Below are positions 1 through 9,426 of a stretch of DNA of 29,071 bases, piece after piece. The notes beneath the pieces were generated by a model. That model was given only the letters and a program-made list of their open reading frames with translations. It did no database searches and was not told the DNA's origin. Source of the stretch: JBBIII01 sp037446575 (GTDB taxonomy: Bacteria; Bacteroidota; Ignavibacteria; UBA10030); contig JBBIII010000023.1 in NCBI GenBank assembly GCA_037446575.1, positions 1 through 29,071 of the forward strand, in the 5' to 3' direction. The translations under genes and the position numbers were made by a program. Within the stretch, counting starts at the first letter, position 1. Each line of letters starts with the position of its first letter.

Positions 1-600
1 CTCGAGCTTGTTGCATATATTTGAGCGATGGTTTTCGACAGTTCGGTAACTGATTTTTAATAATTCTCCAATCTCCTTGCTGGTTTTATTTTCGGAAATC
101 ATCCGTAAAACTTTCCGTTCGGTAACAGTAAGATTTTCTAACTGTGGTTTCTTCTTTATTAATGAGCGAGCACGATCGCTTCTACTAACTAAATAATCAG
201 AAATTGTTGGACTTAGATAATATTTTCCAGTGTCAACAGTTTTAATACTGTTCACAATATCGCCAACCGCACTCTCTTTTAATACATATCCTTTTACACC
301 AATATCTATCGCTTCGTTAAACATATCCTCGTCTTTGTACATTGTCAGAAAAACGATTTCAACAGGAAGTTTCTTCTTTACAATTTCCTTTGCAACCTGC
401 AAGCCATTCATATGCGGCATCTCAATATCGAGCACTATTACGTCCGGCTTCAAATCTTCAACTAAGTGCAAAGCTTGCTGTCCGTCGCTAACTTCGCCGA
501 CTATTTCTATCAACCGATCTGTTCCAATCGCTTGTATTAATCCTTTGCGGAAAACCGGATGATCGTCCGCTATAATTACTCGTAATTTATTTTTCGCCAT
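1..600 (-). CDS. LuxR/NarL-type response regulator (3' end outside window)
   Basis: The frame is open from an ATG at 600 to the window edge, giving 200 codons with no stop, so the C-terminus is missing. The N-terminal receiver begins KLRVIIADDHPVF (acidic pair near residues 10-11) and has the phospho-acceptor Asp in VIVLDIEMP near residue 56, a Thr in VFLTMY and the Lys in GYVLKES. A C-terminal GerE-type helix-turn-helix follows (LTVTERKVLRMISENKTSKE, then a second helix with YRTVENHRSNI). This is the DNA-binding output of the two-component pair: it should be phosphorylated by the kinase encoded immediately upstream, whose 3' end it overlaps by 14 nt. It has no Shine-Dalgarno of its own, so translation is probably coupled to the kinase. 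Target genes cannot be deduced. Confidence 0.93.
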   Translation of the reverse strand, partial: MAKNKLRVIIADDHPVFRKGLIQAIGTDRLIEIVGEVSDGQQALHLVEDLKPDVIVLDIEMPHMNGLQVAKEIVKKKLPVEIVFLTMYKDEDMFNEAIDIGVKGYVLKESAVGDIVNSIKTVDTGKYYLSPTISDYLVSRSDRARSLIKKKPQLENLTVTERKVLRMISENKTSKEIGELLKISYRTVENHRSNICNKLE

Positions 601-3586
601 TTGATTTCTCATTTGTAACAAATGTCAATAATATGCGTGTCCCTTTTTCAGGCGCTGATTCTACTCTTACTTTGCCGCCAAGGAATTGCGTGCGCTCCAT
701 TATACCCTGTATTCCATAACCTTGTGGGCTTTTACTTTCTGATTCTATATCAAATCCTCTACCATTGTCTTCAATGTCAATATTAATTCTCTCATGCCAA
801 TGCTTTATCGTAACCTTGCAATTATTCGCCCCGGAATGTTTAATAATATTATTGATGCATTCTTGAATTATTCTATAAAAATGAATCTCCATTTCTTTCG
901 AAATTACATTATCTATATTTTCCATATTAAGTTCAAAATTCACATTCGCTGCTTGAGATGCGCGCTTTATCAATGATTCAATTGATTTTGTTAATCCCAA
1001 CCTGTCTATTTGATACGGACGCAAGTTATATGAAATTTCCCGTGTTTCCTGAATCGCTTGCGATGCGGCTTCGGAAATTTCTTCAAGCTCTTCCTTGACG
1101 TTTTTCTTATTTTTTAAATCTTCTAAAGCTAACATAGCCCTGTTTTTTATTATTAAAAGCTCCTGACCAATACTATCATGCAGCTCAGATGCAATTCGTT
1201 TTCTTTCTAACTCCATTGTATCCAACAATTGGTGAGTATATTTTTTATGAAGCAATGCTTCATGGCGGCGTCTTAGCTCTCTTCTACGCATAAGAAAAAA
1301 AACCGACAGCGCAAAAGAGCCAATAACAAACAGAATAAAATACCATGTCTTCCATATTGGTGGCGCTATAATTATTCTAATGGACTTACTTTCTTTGTTA
1401 ACTATTCCATATTTGTTTATCGCTTTAACTTCAAACTCATATTTGCCAGGCGATAGATCCCAAAAATACACAGCCCTGCGATTTCCCACATTGATCCATT
1501 TGCCATCTATTCCGGTAAGCTTATATTCGAAAGTAATATGTTTCGGATCTGAATAATACAATGCTGTATAATGAATTTCTATTTGCTGCTTATCAAACGG
1601 AACTTCAATTTGTGTTTTTATTGGTACTTCTATCTGTTCAACTAATATTTTTTCTATATGAACAATCGGTGGCTCGGTATTCTCTTTTATTCTCTCCGGA
1701 TAGATTAAAGCTAATCCTTTTATTGTTGGAAACAGCAGCTCTCCATTGGATGTCTTCCATGCCGCCGGCTGAAATCCGCCATTCGTCTCTTCGCTTAACA
1801 TCCCATCTGCTGTGCCATATGCAATACTGAGTATAGAATTAATTTTCCCATCGGCAAAGTCGTTCAATTCATGCCGACTTACGCGATAAATTCCCCGATT
1901 ACAACTCATCCAAAAATTTTGTTTCTCATCTTCTAAGATTGCCGAAACAATATTATCAAACAAACCATTTTCCATTTTAATTTTAGTGAACTTACCCTCT
2001 TTATACCTATTTAATCCTCCGCCATAGGTTCCTATCCAAAGGACGCCTTCCGCATCTTCGTAAATCGAACGAACATAATTGTGTGAAAGTCCGTCTTGTG
2101 TTGAAAATACTTTAATCTTGCCGGCTTTATAATAATTCAATCCGTCAATTGTCCCAATCCACATCCCGCCGTTTTGATCTTCTAGAAACGTTCTAACGCT
2201 TGAATTCGATAATCCGTCTTTTTCACTTATGGAATAAAATTTCCCATCCCTTAAAATATTCACTCCTCCGTTTTCTGTCCCTATCCATATCGAACCGCTT
2301 TTATCGCAATATATAGCTAGAACAACATTATGATTCAATCCATTCGCGGTCGTATAATTTATGAACTTTCCATTTTGGTATCTAAATAAACCGCCGCCAT
2401 AACTTCCAGCCCAAATAGCACCGCTTTTATCCTCTGCAACCGACCAAACATATCGTGAATTAATTCCTTCTTTTTCCGTAAACCGATGCCACTTATTTTT
2501 TGTTCGTTTGTACAATCCGCCGTCGTTTGTGCATATCCATAGATTTTTTTTGCTGTCTTCAAATACGCCTTCTATAATACTATGATTTAAACCCTCCTTA
2601 CTGCCAATTACATCAATTATTCTATCTTTTATCCTAAATAAACCCTCTCCATCTGTTCCAATCCAACGGTTCCCTTCTTGATCAATAAATATTTTCTGTA
2701 TCTTTAAATCTTTTTCATCCTCAACTAATTGTAACCTTGTTAACTTCTTAGATAACTTAAGTTTTCCATAGCTTACGCCCTTCGTGATTGTCCCCACCCA
2801 ATACACGCCATCCTTATCGCAAGAAAATTGTGTTATAAAATCCTCCTGCAATCCATCTCTGAATGTAATTACACGAGTTGTAGCTTTCGATCTATTTTCT
2901 AAACCATTTGGCAATCGCAGCCATTCGCCGCCATCTTTATCTTCAAACAAATATGATGGGGGTAGATTTGATTTCTTTATGTTGATCGGTTTAATGTAAT
3001 TCTTTGCGATTCTATAAATACCATTATCCGAATTAATATATATATCTCCTTTGTTCGTTATAAAGAAACTACGAACCGGTATATTTTTGAATTGGTTTTC
3101 GTCAATATGCGGACAAACTTTACCGTTACGTAGACACTGAAAACCATTCCGCGTGCCTATCCAAATTAAACTGTCTTTATCTTCTCTTATATCGAAAACT
3201 ACTTCATCTCTCAATCCGTTTTCTTTTCCGTAATTTGTAAATACTCCATCTTTGTACTTTGCAACACCACCGCCTTCAGTTCCAATCCAAATTCCGCCAT
3301 CATGCGATTCACTTAGAGCAAGAATTCTATTTGAATTTAGCCCTTTATTATCATCTATCCTGGCAAAATTTATCCCATCGAATCGTGCAAGTCCGCCATA
3401 GGTGCCAATCCACAAATAACCATCACGAGTCTGAATAATTGCATTAACGGAATTCTGCGGCAGGCCGTCTGCTGTTGTCCACCTATCTACTAAATATTGA
3501 CTATAGAGCGAAGCCGAGCTTGTTAAGAAAAAAATTCCAGCCAACAAAAGCAAACGAATAATATTTTTAACATTTATTATAAACAT
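587..3586 (-). CDS. Two-component sensor histidine kinase with 14-blade propeller sensor region
   Basis: This is a 999-residue membrane sensor kinase. An N-terminal hydrophobic segment (about 8-28, RLLLLAGIFFLTSSASLYS) is a signal peptide or anchor. Residues about 30-640 hold repeats of the reg_prop type (D..G..WIGT.GGGL.R...G.F..). I count 14, the last degenerate (ELLFPTIKGLAL), which fits two seven-bladed periplasmic propellers. A Y_Y_Y domain follows (about 655-735), then a transmembrane helix (about 747-766, FILFVIGSFALSVFF), a HisKA_3 dimerisation domain with ELHDSIGQ (phospho-acceptor His near 802), and HATPase_c with an N-box at NNIIKH (about 913) and DNGRGFD (about 940). The last 14 nt overlap the regulator gene. 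Unlike Bacteroides hybrid (HTCS) sensors of similar layout, the regulator is a separate protein. The ligand is unknown; in HTCS relatives this sensor type often responds to oligosaccharides. ATG start at 3586, about 20 nt below a promoter. Confidence 0.95.
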   Translation of the reverse strand: MFIINVKNIIRLLLLAGIFFLTSSASLYSQYLVDRWTTADGLPQNSVNAIIQTRDGYLWIGTYGGLARFDGINFARIDDNKGLNSNRILALSESHDGGIWIGTEGGGVAKYKDGVFTNYGKENGLRDEVVFDIREDKDSLIWIGTRNGFQCLRNGKVCPHIDENQFKNIPVRSFFITNKGDIYINSDNGIYRIAKNYIKPINIKKSNLPPSYLFEDKDGGEWLRLPNGLENRSKATTRVITFRDGLQEDFITQFSCDKDGVYWVGTITKGVSYGKLKLSKKLTRLQLVEDEKDLKIQKIFIDQEGNRWIGTDGEGLFRIKDRIIDVIGSKEGLNHSIIEGVFEDSKKNLWICTNDGGLYKRTKNKWHRFTEKEGINSRYVWSVAEDKSGAIWAGSYGGGLFRYQNGKFINYTTANGLNHNVVLAIYCDKSGSIWIGTENGGVNILRDGKFYSISEKDGLSNSSVRTFLEDQNGGMWIGTIDGLNYYKAGKIKVFSTQDGLSHNYVRSIYEDAEGVLWIGTYGGGLNRYKEGKFTKIKMENGLFDNIVSAILEDEKQNFWMSCNRGIYRVSRHELNDFADGKINSILSIAYGTADGMLSEETNGGFQPAAWKTSNGELLFPTIKGLALIYPERIKENTEPPIVHIEKILVEQIEVPIKTQIEVPFDKQQIEIHYTALYYSDPKHITFEYKLTGIDGKWINVGNRRAVYFWDLSPGKYEFEVKAINKYGIVNKESKSIRIIIAPPIWKTWYFILFVIGSFALSVFFLMRRRELRRRHEALLHKKYTHQLLDTMELERKRIASELHDSIGQELLIIKNRAMLALEDLKNKKNVKEELEEISEAASQAIQETREISYNLRPYQIDRLGLTKSIESLIKRASQAANVNFELNMENIDNVISKEMEIHFYRIIQECINNIIKHSGANNCKVTIKHWHERINIDIEDNGRGFDIESESKSPQGYGIQGIMERTQFLGGKVRVESAPEKGTRILLTFVTNEKSNGEK

Positions 3587-3612
3587 TGATGATAATGTGA
3601 TTCTTGCGTTGA

Positions 3613-3641
3613 ATATTACGGGAAAAACGAGGCAGTGTCAA
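3613..3641 (-). promoter_or_regulatory. sigma70-type promoter for the histidine kinase / regulator pair
   Basis: Read on the minus strand: -35 TTGACA (3641-3636, perfect), 17-nt spacer, -10 TAATAT (3618-3613). Initiation about 7 nt further on would leave a leader of about 20 nt before the kinase ATG at 3586. The match and spacing are seen directly; activity is inferred. Confidence 0.7.
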
Positions 3642-3667
3642 GAATCAAAAAACTTATTTATCTAAAT

Positions 3668-3696
3668 TTGAACACCTGATGGCAATGTCGTATATT
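3668..3696 (+). promoter_or_regulatory. Candidate sigma70 promoter for uvrB
   Basis: TTGAAC (3668-3673), 17-nt spacer, TATATT (3691-3696). It lies back to back with the kinase promoter, whose -35 box is only 26 bp away, so the two divergent units could share regulation. It would give a leader of about 110 nt that includes the short repeat array just before uvrB. No LexA-type operator was recognised. Confidence 0.45.
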
Positions 3697-3770
3697 TAAA
3701 ATGCTCAAAGAGTTAGGTCCCAATTTCAAAGTATTAAATTAAAACTTTGTAGATTATTATATTGCACTTT

Positions 3771-3817
3771 ACAAAATCACTAAATCGAAAATCACAAAAT
3801 CAGTAAATCCTCAAAAT
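3771..3817 (+). repeat. Degenerate 7-8 bp tandem array immediately upstream of uvrB
   Basis: Six head-to-tail units ending in AAATC or similar can be laid out: ACAAAATC, ACTAAATC, GAAAATC, ACAAAATC, AGTAAATC, CTCAAAAT. The last unit runs into the uvrB ATG. The stretch replaces any recognisable Shine-Dalgarno. The 14-mer GAAAATCACAAAAT occurs again at the start of the nucleotidyltransferase gene near 11081 (minus strand), so this is a dispersed sequence type and not a single accident. Confidence 0.6.
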
Positions 3818-5821
3818 GTCTTTTATTTTAACAACCGACCTTATTCCATCCGGCGATCAACCTGAAGCTATTCGCCAATTAGTGGAAGGATTGAAACGCG
3901 GCGATAAACATCAAACTTTGCTTGGTGTTACCGGAAGCGGCAAAACTTTTACAATCTCTCAAGTAATCGCACAGATCAATAAACCGGTTCTTGTAATGTC
4001 GCATAATAAAACATTGGCGGCGCAGTTATACGCCGAATTCAAATCCTTTTTTCCAAAAAATCGCGTTGAATTCTTTATAAGCTATTACGATTATTACCAG
4101 CCGGAAGCATATCTCCCAACAACAGATACTTACATTGCAAAAGATTCCTCCGTAAATGATGAAATAGATAGACTGAGATTGCGAGCAACAAGCGCCTTAC
4201 TTAGCGGCGATTCAAATGTAATAGTAGTTGCTTCGATAAGCTGTATCTACAGCATCGGTGCGCCTGAAGAATGGATTAGCCAAACTCTGATGTTAAAAAA
4301 AGGCGAGAAACTTGGGCGGCAAGATTTATTAAAAAAATTAGTTGACCTATTATATTCGCGCAACGATTATGAATTTGCTCGCGGCTCTTTCCGTGTGCGC
4401 GGCGATGTGATTGATGTTATTCCAAGTTATGAAAACGAAGAAGCAATCCGCATAGAATTTTTTGGAGATGAGATCGAAAAAATTTCTTATATCAATAAGG
4501 TTACAGGAAATATTTTAGGTGAAACAGAATTCGAAATGATTTACCCGGCAAAACAATTCATCACTTCGCGCGAAACCATCGAGCGCGCTATGAATGGAAT
4601 TTATACTGAACTACGAGAACGCACAAATGAACTAAGAGAGATGGGAAAACTTGTTGAAGCTCAACGCATCGAACAGCGAACACGCTTCGATATGGAAATG
4701 CTCCGCGAAGTTGGCTATTGTTCGGGAATCGAAAATTATTCGCGCCATCTTGCTGCCAGACCTCCGGGATCGCGCCCTTCATGCTTATTAGATTATTTCC
4801 CAAAAGATTTCATTACGATTATTGACGAATCGCACGTTACTGTCCCGCAAATTGGAGGTATGTACGCAGGTGATAGATCTCGAAAATCTACACTAGTAGA
4901 ATACGGATTCCGACTTCCATCAGCTTTAGACAATCGCCCGCTGACATTCCCAGAATGGGAAGAAATGGTTAATCAAATTATTTATGTAAGCGCTACTCCC
5001 GGACCTTACGAGCTGGAAAAATGCAAAGGTGTTGTAGTTGAACAAATTATTCGTCCGACCGGACTTGTTGACCCGGAGGTGGAAGTTAGACCGAGCAAAC
5101 ATCAAATTGATGATCTGATTGCTGAAATACGAACACGAACTGCACGCAAAGAACGGACTCTGGTTACTACATTGACGAAACGAATGGCTGAAGATTTGAC
5201 CGAATTTTTATCAAATTTATCAATCAAGGTGCGCTATATTCATTCGGAGGTTGATGCTCTTGAACGTGTCGAAACATTACGAGATTTGCGGCTCGGTGAA
5301 TTCGATGTGTTGGTCGGTGTCAATCTTCTGCGCGAAGGATTAGATCTGCCCGAAGTTTCTCTTGTTGCAATTATTGATGCAGATAAAGAGGGATTTCTAC
5401 GTTCGGAACGTTCGCTCATTCAAACTGCCGGGCGCACGGCCCGCAATATTAACGGAAAAGTAATTTTATACGCAGATAATATTACCGGCTCTATGCAAAG
5501 AATGCTTAACGAAACAACCCGCCGCCGTAAGAAACAAATTGAATACAACAAAATAAATAATATTATGCCAAAAACTATTTATAAAACGGTTGACGAAATT
5601 CTTGCAGCTACATCTATAGCAGATATTAAAATGAAGCGGGATGAACGCTACCAGAAACTTAAACCCACTGCCGTTTCAGAAACCATCGCAAAATATTTAA
5701 CAGTCGATCAGAAGAATGATTTAATTGAAGAACTGAAAACGGAAATGAAACGCGCCGCTAAAGATTTGGAATTCGAACGCGCCGCAGAATTAAGAGACGA
5801 GATAATGAAGTTGGAAAGCAA
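3816..5821 (+). CDS. uvrB: Excinuclease ABC subunit B (UvrB), C-terminus lost in scaffold gap
   Basis: UvrB is the damage-verifying helicase-like subunit of nucleotide excision repair: it is loaded by UvrA, opens the duplex at the lesion and recruits UvrC. Visible features are Walker A GVTGSGKT (37-44), the beta-hairpin region SYYDYYQPEAY (about 89-99) that probes for lesions, DESH Walker B (about 336-339), motifs V-VI (NLLREGLDLPEVSL; QTAGRTARN), and a C-terminal UVR coiled hairpin (FERAAELRDEI) that contacts UvrC. The 668 visible residues match the usual UvrB length of about 660-680. The stop codon must therefore lie within or next to the N run, and the apparent reading through the gap to 5984 is not real coding. 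No Shine-Dalgarno precedes the ATG; a short tandem array runs up to it. Confidence 0.97.
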
Positions 5822-5921
5822 NNNNNNNNNNNNNNNNNNNNNNNNNNNNNNNNNNNNNNNNNNNNNNNNNNNNNNNNNNNNNNNNNNNNNNNNNNNNNNN
5901 NNNNNNNNNNNNNNNNNNNNN
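5822..5921. other. Scaffold gap, exactly 100 N
   Basis: One hundred consecutive N is the conventional placeholder for a gap of unknown length, so distances across it are not reliable. The gap hides the uvrB stop and the uvrB-comF intergenic start. It sits 12 nt before a 15-bp tandem repeat, and that repeat probably continues into the gap and broke the assembly. Confidence 0.95.
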
Positions 5922-5933
5922 ATTAGAATTGTA

Positions 5934-6038
5934 ATTCAAACATTAATATATCGGACTTTAATAAATCGAACATTACTATATTGAACATTACCAAATTGAA
6001 CATTACTACATTGAACATTAAAGCATTGAACATTCTAA
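5934..6038 (+). repeat. 15-bp tandem repeat (seven visible units) containing the comF start
   Basis: Seven consecutive 15-nt units cover this stretch. Units 3-7 share the core TTGAACATT (TCGAACATT in unit 3); units 1-2 are more diverged (TTCAAACATT, ATCGGACTTT). Typical unit: AATTGAACATTACTA. Because 15 is a multiple of three, units 4-7 each offer an in-frame TTG (5981, 5996, 6011, 6026) to the comF frame and would read as a five-residue protein repeat (NITKL, NITTL, NIKAL...). The array may extend leftward into the N gap. Confidence 0.85.
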
Positions 6039-6724
6039 AATCAGCATTTAATTCTATTCTCGATTTTATTTATCCGCCCATCTGCATATCCTGCAACACG
6101 CCTTTGAATGAAAGAGAAAACAAGGTTTGTCAAAAATGCTGGCATTCGATTCCTTCTCTTACACGTGAGCATAGTTTATTTCAAGAAACTTATTCAAAAC
6201 TTACGGCTGGGGGTCATATCTCCGATTTGGTGTCATGTTTTATTTTCGAAAAAGATGGAGCATTCCAGCACATAACTCATGCCTTAAAGTATCAAGAACA
6301 TAAATCTCTCGGTAACGATCTTGGGAAAAGAATAGCCCATAAAATGCTCGAATGGAATATCTCGGTTGAAATAATTATTCCAATTCCATTACACAAAATT
6401 AAATATCGTGAACGCGGCTACAACCAATCTGAATATATTGCGCAAGGGATTGCTGATACTTTGCATATTCCAATTGTAAAAGATGCTCTCTGGCGAAAAC
6501 GTAACACACAAACGCAAACTAAATTAAATTTAATTGAACGAAATAAAAATATGGAAGATGCTTTTGAAGTTAAAACGAATCTTTTTTGTAAAATAGAAAA
6601 TAAAATTTGCTTACTTGTTGATGATGTGATAACAACGGGCGCAACTGTTAATGCTTGTGCTAAAGAGTTGATTTCTTCAGGTTCAAAATCGATAATCGCC
6701 GCCTCAACTGCGCTTTCCAAATAA
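6026..6724 (+). CDS. ComF-family phosphoribosyltransferase-like protein
   Basis: About 232 residues from TTG 6026. The N-terminus has two Cys pairs, CISC and CQKC, a treble-clef/zinc ribbon that directly follows a LDFIYPPICISC start typical of the ComF/GntX family. The C-terminal half is a type I phosphoribosyltransferase fold, with the PRPP-binding loop LLVDDVITTGAT near the end and the family block ERGYNQSEYIAQGIA before it. ComF is an ATP-linked component of DNA uptake in competent bacteria; in many other genomes the family role is undefined, so uptake is only a possibility here. There is no ATG near the conserved N-terminus. I chose the last repeat-borne TTG because it leaves just the family-typical leader; the frame is open further up, and starts at 5981, 5996 or 6011 would add repeat-encoded residues. 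Confidence 0.88.
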   Translation: MNILKSAFNSILDFIYPPICISCNTPLNERENKVCQKCWHSIPSLTREHSLFQETYSKLTAGGHISDLVSCFIFEKDGAFQHITHALKYQEHKSLGNDLGKRIAHKMLEWNISVEIIIPIPLHKIKYRERGYNQSEYIAQGIADTLHIPIVKDALWRKRNTQTQTKLNLIERNKNMEDAFEVKTNLFCKIENKICLLVDDVITTGATVNACAKELISSGSKSIIAASTALSK

Positions 6725-7008
6725 ACGATTCGCTTTTCAGTATTATATACAAGTAAAATGAATCTTTTATAGTATTGCATTATATGAACTTGCTATTCCT
6801 ATACTTTTTATGCGTGTTATGTAAGGTCAAATTATAACGAATTACAATTCTACAAATTTCATAAGACTTTTTCTGATTCCGAAATGTAAAATATAATATA
6901 GCTTGAATGTAGAGAAAATAAAGGATTTTTTACGTTTTCTTCACCTATCACTCAAATATCTATGGAATAATTATTGAAGTACTTACTCGATAATAAGGAA
7001 TAAATATT

Positions 7009-8070
7009 ATGAATAAAGATAGGATAATACCTCAACATAATGGCGAGTTTTCCTCGCGAGATGAAGCACGCGCAAAAGTAACCGATGTTTTTAAGCGCGT
7101 TGATATTTTATTGAAAAATGGGGATATCATCCAAGCGCAAGAAGAATTGAAACGTGCTAATCACCAAAGAAAAGAATCGTTCAAGAAAAATCCATTATCA
7201 ATATTTAATAAAGAAAATTACGTCTTACCAGAAACGCCTCTCCCTTTAAAACCATTAGATGCAATGAATAATTCAATTACATCTCAGAAAAAAAACTATT
7301 CAATGCAGACGGATAATTTTGTTACAAACAAGAACGTAATCCAAGAAAACAAAACCGATCGATCTTATGAACTCAAATCTTACCGAGATGCAATTATCGA
7401 AGCACTACGCAAGGGGCCATTGACTCCAAACGATTTAAGACAGTTAGAGGAATTAAAAACGATACTTGAAATTTCTGAAGCAGAACATAATTTCATTAAA
7501 AATGAAATTGATAAGATATACTGTAAAGATATAAATGCCAAACAAATTTCAGATTATACGCAAGCACAGCGCACTAATTCCATATCTAACCAAGGGCATA
7601 ATCTATCAGGGAACAATCGACAAGAGATAAAAGAATTTCAAAATCAACCTAATCAAAAAATAAAGCAATATTATAAAATTTTAGTCATTGATGATGATAT
7701 TCCATTTTTAAAACTTCTATCTAGTTCTATTGCAGAAGAAGGATTCGAAATTTATGCTATGCCGACCTCAGATCAAGCTCTGCAATTATTAAGTCAAGTT
7801 ACTCCCGATATGATACTGTGCGATATAAATCTCAAATCTTCCTCTATTAATGGGATCGTGTTCTATAGAAAAATACAAGAATACAAACATCTGCAGAGGA
7901 TACCATTTATATTTATCACAGGTTTTGCTAACGAAGAAATATTGCGCATGGTTAAAGAATCCGGCGCCGATGATTGTTTGATAAAGCCATTTTCAAAGCA
8001 CGTAATGCTCTCTTCCATTCGCGGCAAATTAAAAAGATTTAACCAATTAAATAGTGCGCATAATAAGTAA
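7009..8070 (+). CDS. Response-regulator protein with N-terminal helical modules (paralogue 1)
   Basis: 353 residues in three parts. (1) N-terminal TPR-like helical hairpin, about 17-48 (ARAKVTDVFKRVDILLKNGD then AQEELKRA). (2) A polar linker, then a helical module, about 121-165, of the form YRDAIIEALRKGPLT..DLRQLEELKTILEIS..EH. (3) A C-terminal receiver from about 222: KILVIDDD acidic cluster, phospho-acceptor Asp in MILCDINL, Thr in FITGF, Lys in LIKPF, so all catalytic positions are present. No DNA-binding or enzymatic output domain follows; the protein ends shortly after SIRGKLKRF. It probably signals by protein contact. AAGGA sits 11 nt before the ATG. It is followed in tandem by a longer paralogue. 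The partner kinase is unknown; the kinase at 587-3586 already has its own regulator. Confidence 0.85.
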   Translation: MNKDRIIPQHNGEFSSRDEARAKVTDVFKRVDILLKNGDIIQAQEELKRANHQRKESFKKNPLSIFNKENYVLPETPLPLKPLDAMNNSITSQKKNYSMQTDNFVTNKNVIQENKTDRSYELKSYRDAIIEALRKGPLTPNDLRQLEELKTILEISEAEHNFIKNEIDKIYCKDINAKQISDYTQAQRTNSISNQGHNLSGNNRQEIKEFQNQPNQKIKQYYKILVIDDDIPFLKLLSSSIAEEGFEIYAMPTSDQALQLLSQVTPDMILCDINLKSSSINGIVFYRKIQEYKHLQRIPFIFITGFANEEILRMVKESGADDCLIKPFSKHVMLSSIRGKLKRFNQLNSAHNK

Positions 8071-8241
8071 CCGTGATTTTCTAAGAGCTTAGGTAGACAG
8101 TATTCATTATTACTTTTCTACAAACACTATAGTTCTATTAATTTAAATCGTTTATCGTTTTATTCTTTTACACTCAAAAACAATATTTATTTCGGAACGC
8201 TTATTGATGTTCATTTATATGATTCATATAAGGTAAAATAG

Positions 8242-9417
8242 ATGAACGGACAAGGTTCAATAAAAATAAATAAGCAACAGTCAATCACTAAAAGTAATGA
8301 CTATTCAAAGATTGCAGTTAATGAAATATTAAAACGAGTTGATCAATTTATTAAAAAGAACGATTTAGAGAATGCGGAGAGCGAAGTAGCAAAAGCTAAA
8401 GATTTGGATCCGAATAATATATATGCATTTGCATTAGGAGAACGGATCAGTAACCTAAAAGCAGAATTTGAACGATTAGAACAATCAAAAAAAGAACAAT
8501 CAAGCCGCTGTTCTCAACCGAAAAAAAATAATGCGCCAAATAAAGAAATAAAAAATAGTTTGCATTTAATAACTTGCAACCCTAAGCCCCAAGATTCTTA
8601 TGTTCCAGCTGTACAATCATACTCGGATACAATTATTTCAAATAATGACACTAAAACGATAGTTAAAAAAGAAAAAGAAGACGCAGTTAAACAGAATCGT
8701 AATTATGAACTTGAGGCATACCGTCAAGCGATGCTAGAAGCATGGTCCGATGGAGCTCTTACTGAAAATGAAGAACGACAATTAAGTAAATTAAAAGCTC
8801 TATTAGAAATTTCAGACGTGGAACATTACCATTCGGAAAAGTACGTTCGCTTAGAATGTTATAAAAGAGCAATTATCCAAAGTATAACATCTTATCCGAC
8901 TGACACACCAGACACTATATCCTATATAGAATTAAGAAATACTTTTAAAATTTCGGAAGAAGAGCATAAACAGATTCTGAAAACTATTTCTAATTCAATA
9001 CAACCTAAACAATCAAGTAAAATACTAATAATTGATGATGACGCCAGGCTTTTAGAATTAATACAAAAATCTTTAGAAGAAAACGGATTTGAAGTAATAG
9101 CCCTGTCAACTTCCGACGAAGCGCTTGCTCTTTTACGTAAATTTACCCCTGACCTAATTTTATGCGATATAAATTTAAAAACTTCTACAATAGGCGGTTT
9201 TACATTTTATGAAAGAATTCAGCAATTCAATCACTTGCGGGAAGTGCCATTTATTTTTCTAACCGGACTAACTGACGATGCATTCGTTCAAACAGGCAAA
9301 GAGCTTGGGGTCGATGACTATTTAATGAAACCGATTTCAGAAAGGATGCTGATTTCTGCATTACGCGGAAAATTAAAAAGATTTAAACAGTTAAAACAAA
9401 TTTTGCATTCAATGTAA
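8242..9417 (+). CDS. Response-regulator protein with TPR and two helical modules (paralogue 2)
   Basis: 391 residues, the same plan as the preceding gene, from which it is separated by 171 bp. The N-terminal TPR-like unit is better preserved (about 23-62, VNEILKRVDQFIKKNDLENA...AKDLDPNNIYAFALGERI). The middle helical module is present and apparently duplicated: the first copy has YRQAMLEAWSDGALTENEE...LLEISDVEH, the second YKRAIIQSIT...ELRNTFKISEEEH. The C-terminal receiver starts near residue 261 with KILIIDDD, has the acceptor Asp in LILCDINL, Thr in FLTGL and Lys in LMKPI, and ends in ALRGKLKRFKQL. The receivers of the two paralogues are clearly alike, while the linkers have diverged, so this is an old tandem duplication with one module gained or lost. 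An AAGG precedes the ATG by 9 nt. Output mechanism and pathway are not deducible. Confidence 0.85.
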   Translation: MNGQGSIKINKQQSITKSNDYSKIAVNEILKRVDQFIKKNDLENAESEVAKAKDLDPNNIYAFALGERISNLKAEFERLEQSKKEQSSRCSQPKKNNAPNKEIKNSLHLITCNPKPQDSYVPAVQSYSDTIISNNDTKTIVKKEKEDAVKQNRNYELEAYRQAMLEAWSDGALTENEERQLSKLKALLEISDVEHYHSEKYVRLECYKRAIIQSITSYPTDTPDTISYIELRNTFKISEEEHKQILKTISNSIQPKQSSKILIIDDDARLLELIQKSLEENGFEVIALSTSDEALALLRKFTPDLILCDINLKTSTIGGFTFYERIQQFNHLREVPFIFLTGLTDDAFVQTGKELGVDDYLMKPISERMLISALRGKLKRFKQLKQILHSM

Positions 9418-9426
9418 CACTGCCTA

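Noticed and set aside
230..562. Antisense ORFs over the regulator, kinase, ackA, TolB-fusion and tamB genes
   Set aside because: They lie opposite well-supported coding sequences and show no domain or sensible composition of their own.
5822..5984. uvrB reading on through the N run to a 722-codon protein
   Set aside because: UvrB normally ends within a few residues of the UVR hairpin, which is complete at about residue 668; the rest crosses unknown bases and the 15-bp repeat.
5934..6038. CRISPR-like array
   Set aside because: Units are 15 bp, directly abutting with no spacers, and no cas genes are present.
6892..6897. TATAAT as a -10 box for the tandem receiver genes
   Set aside because: No acceptable -35 box is found 16-18 nt upstream in this AT-rich 284-bp interval.
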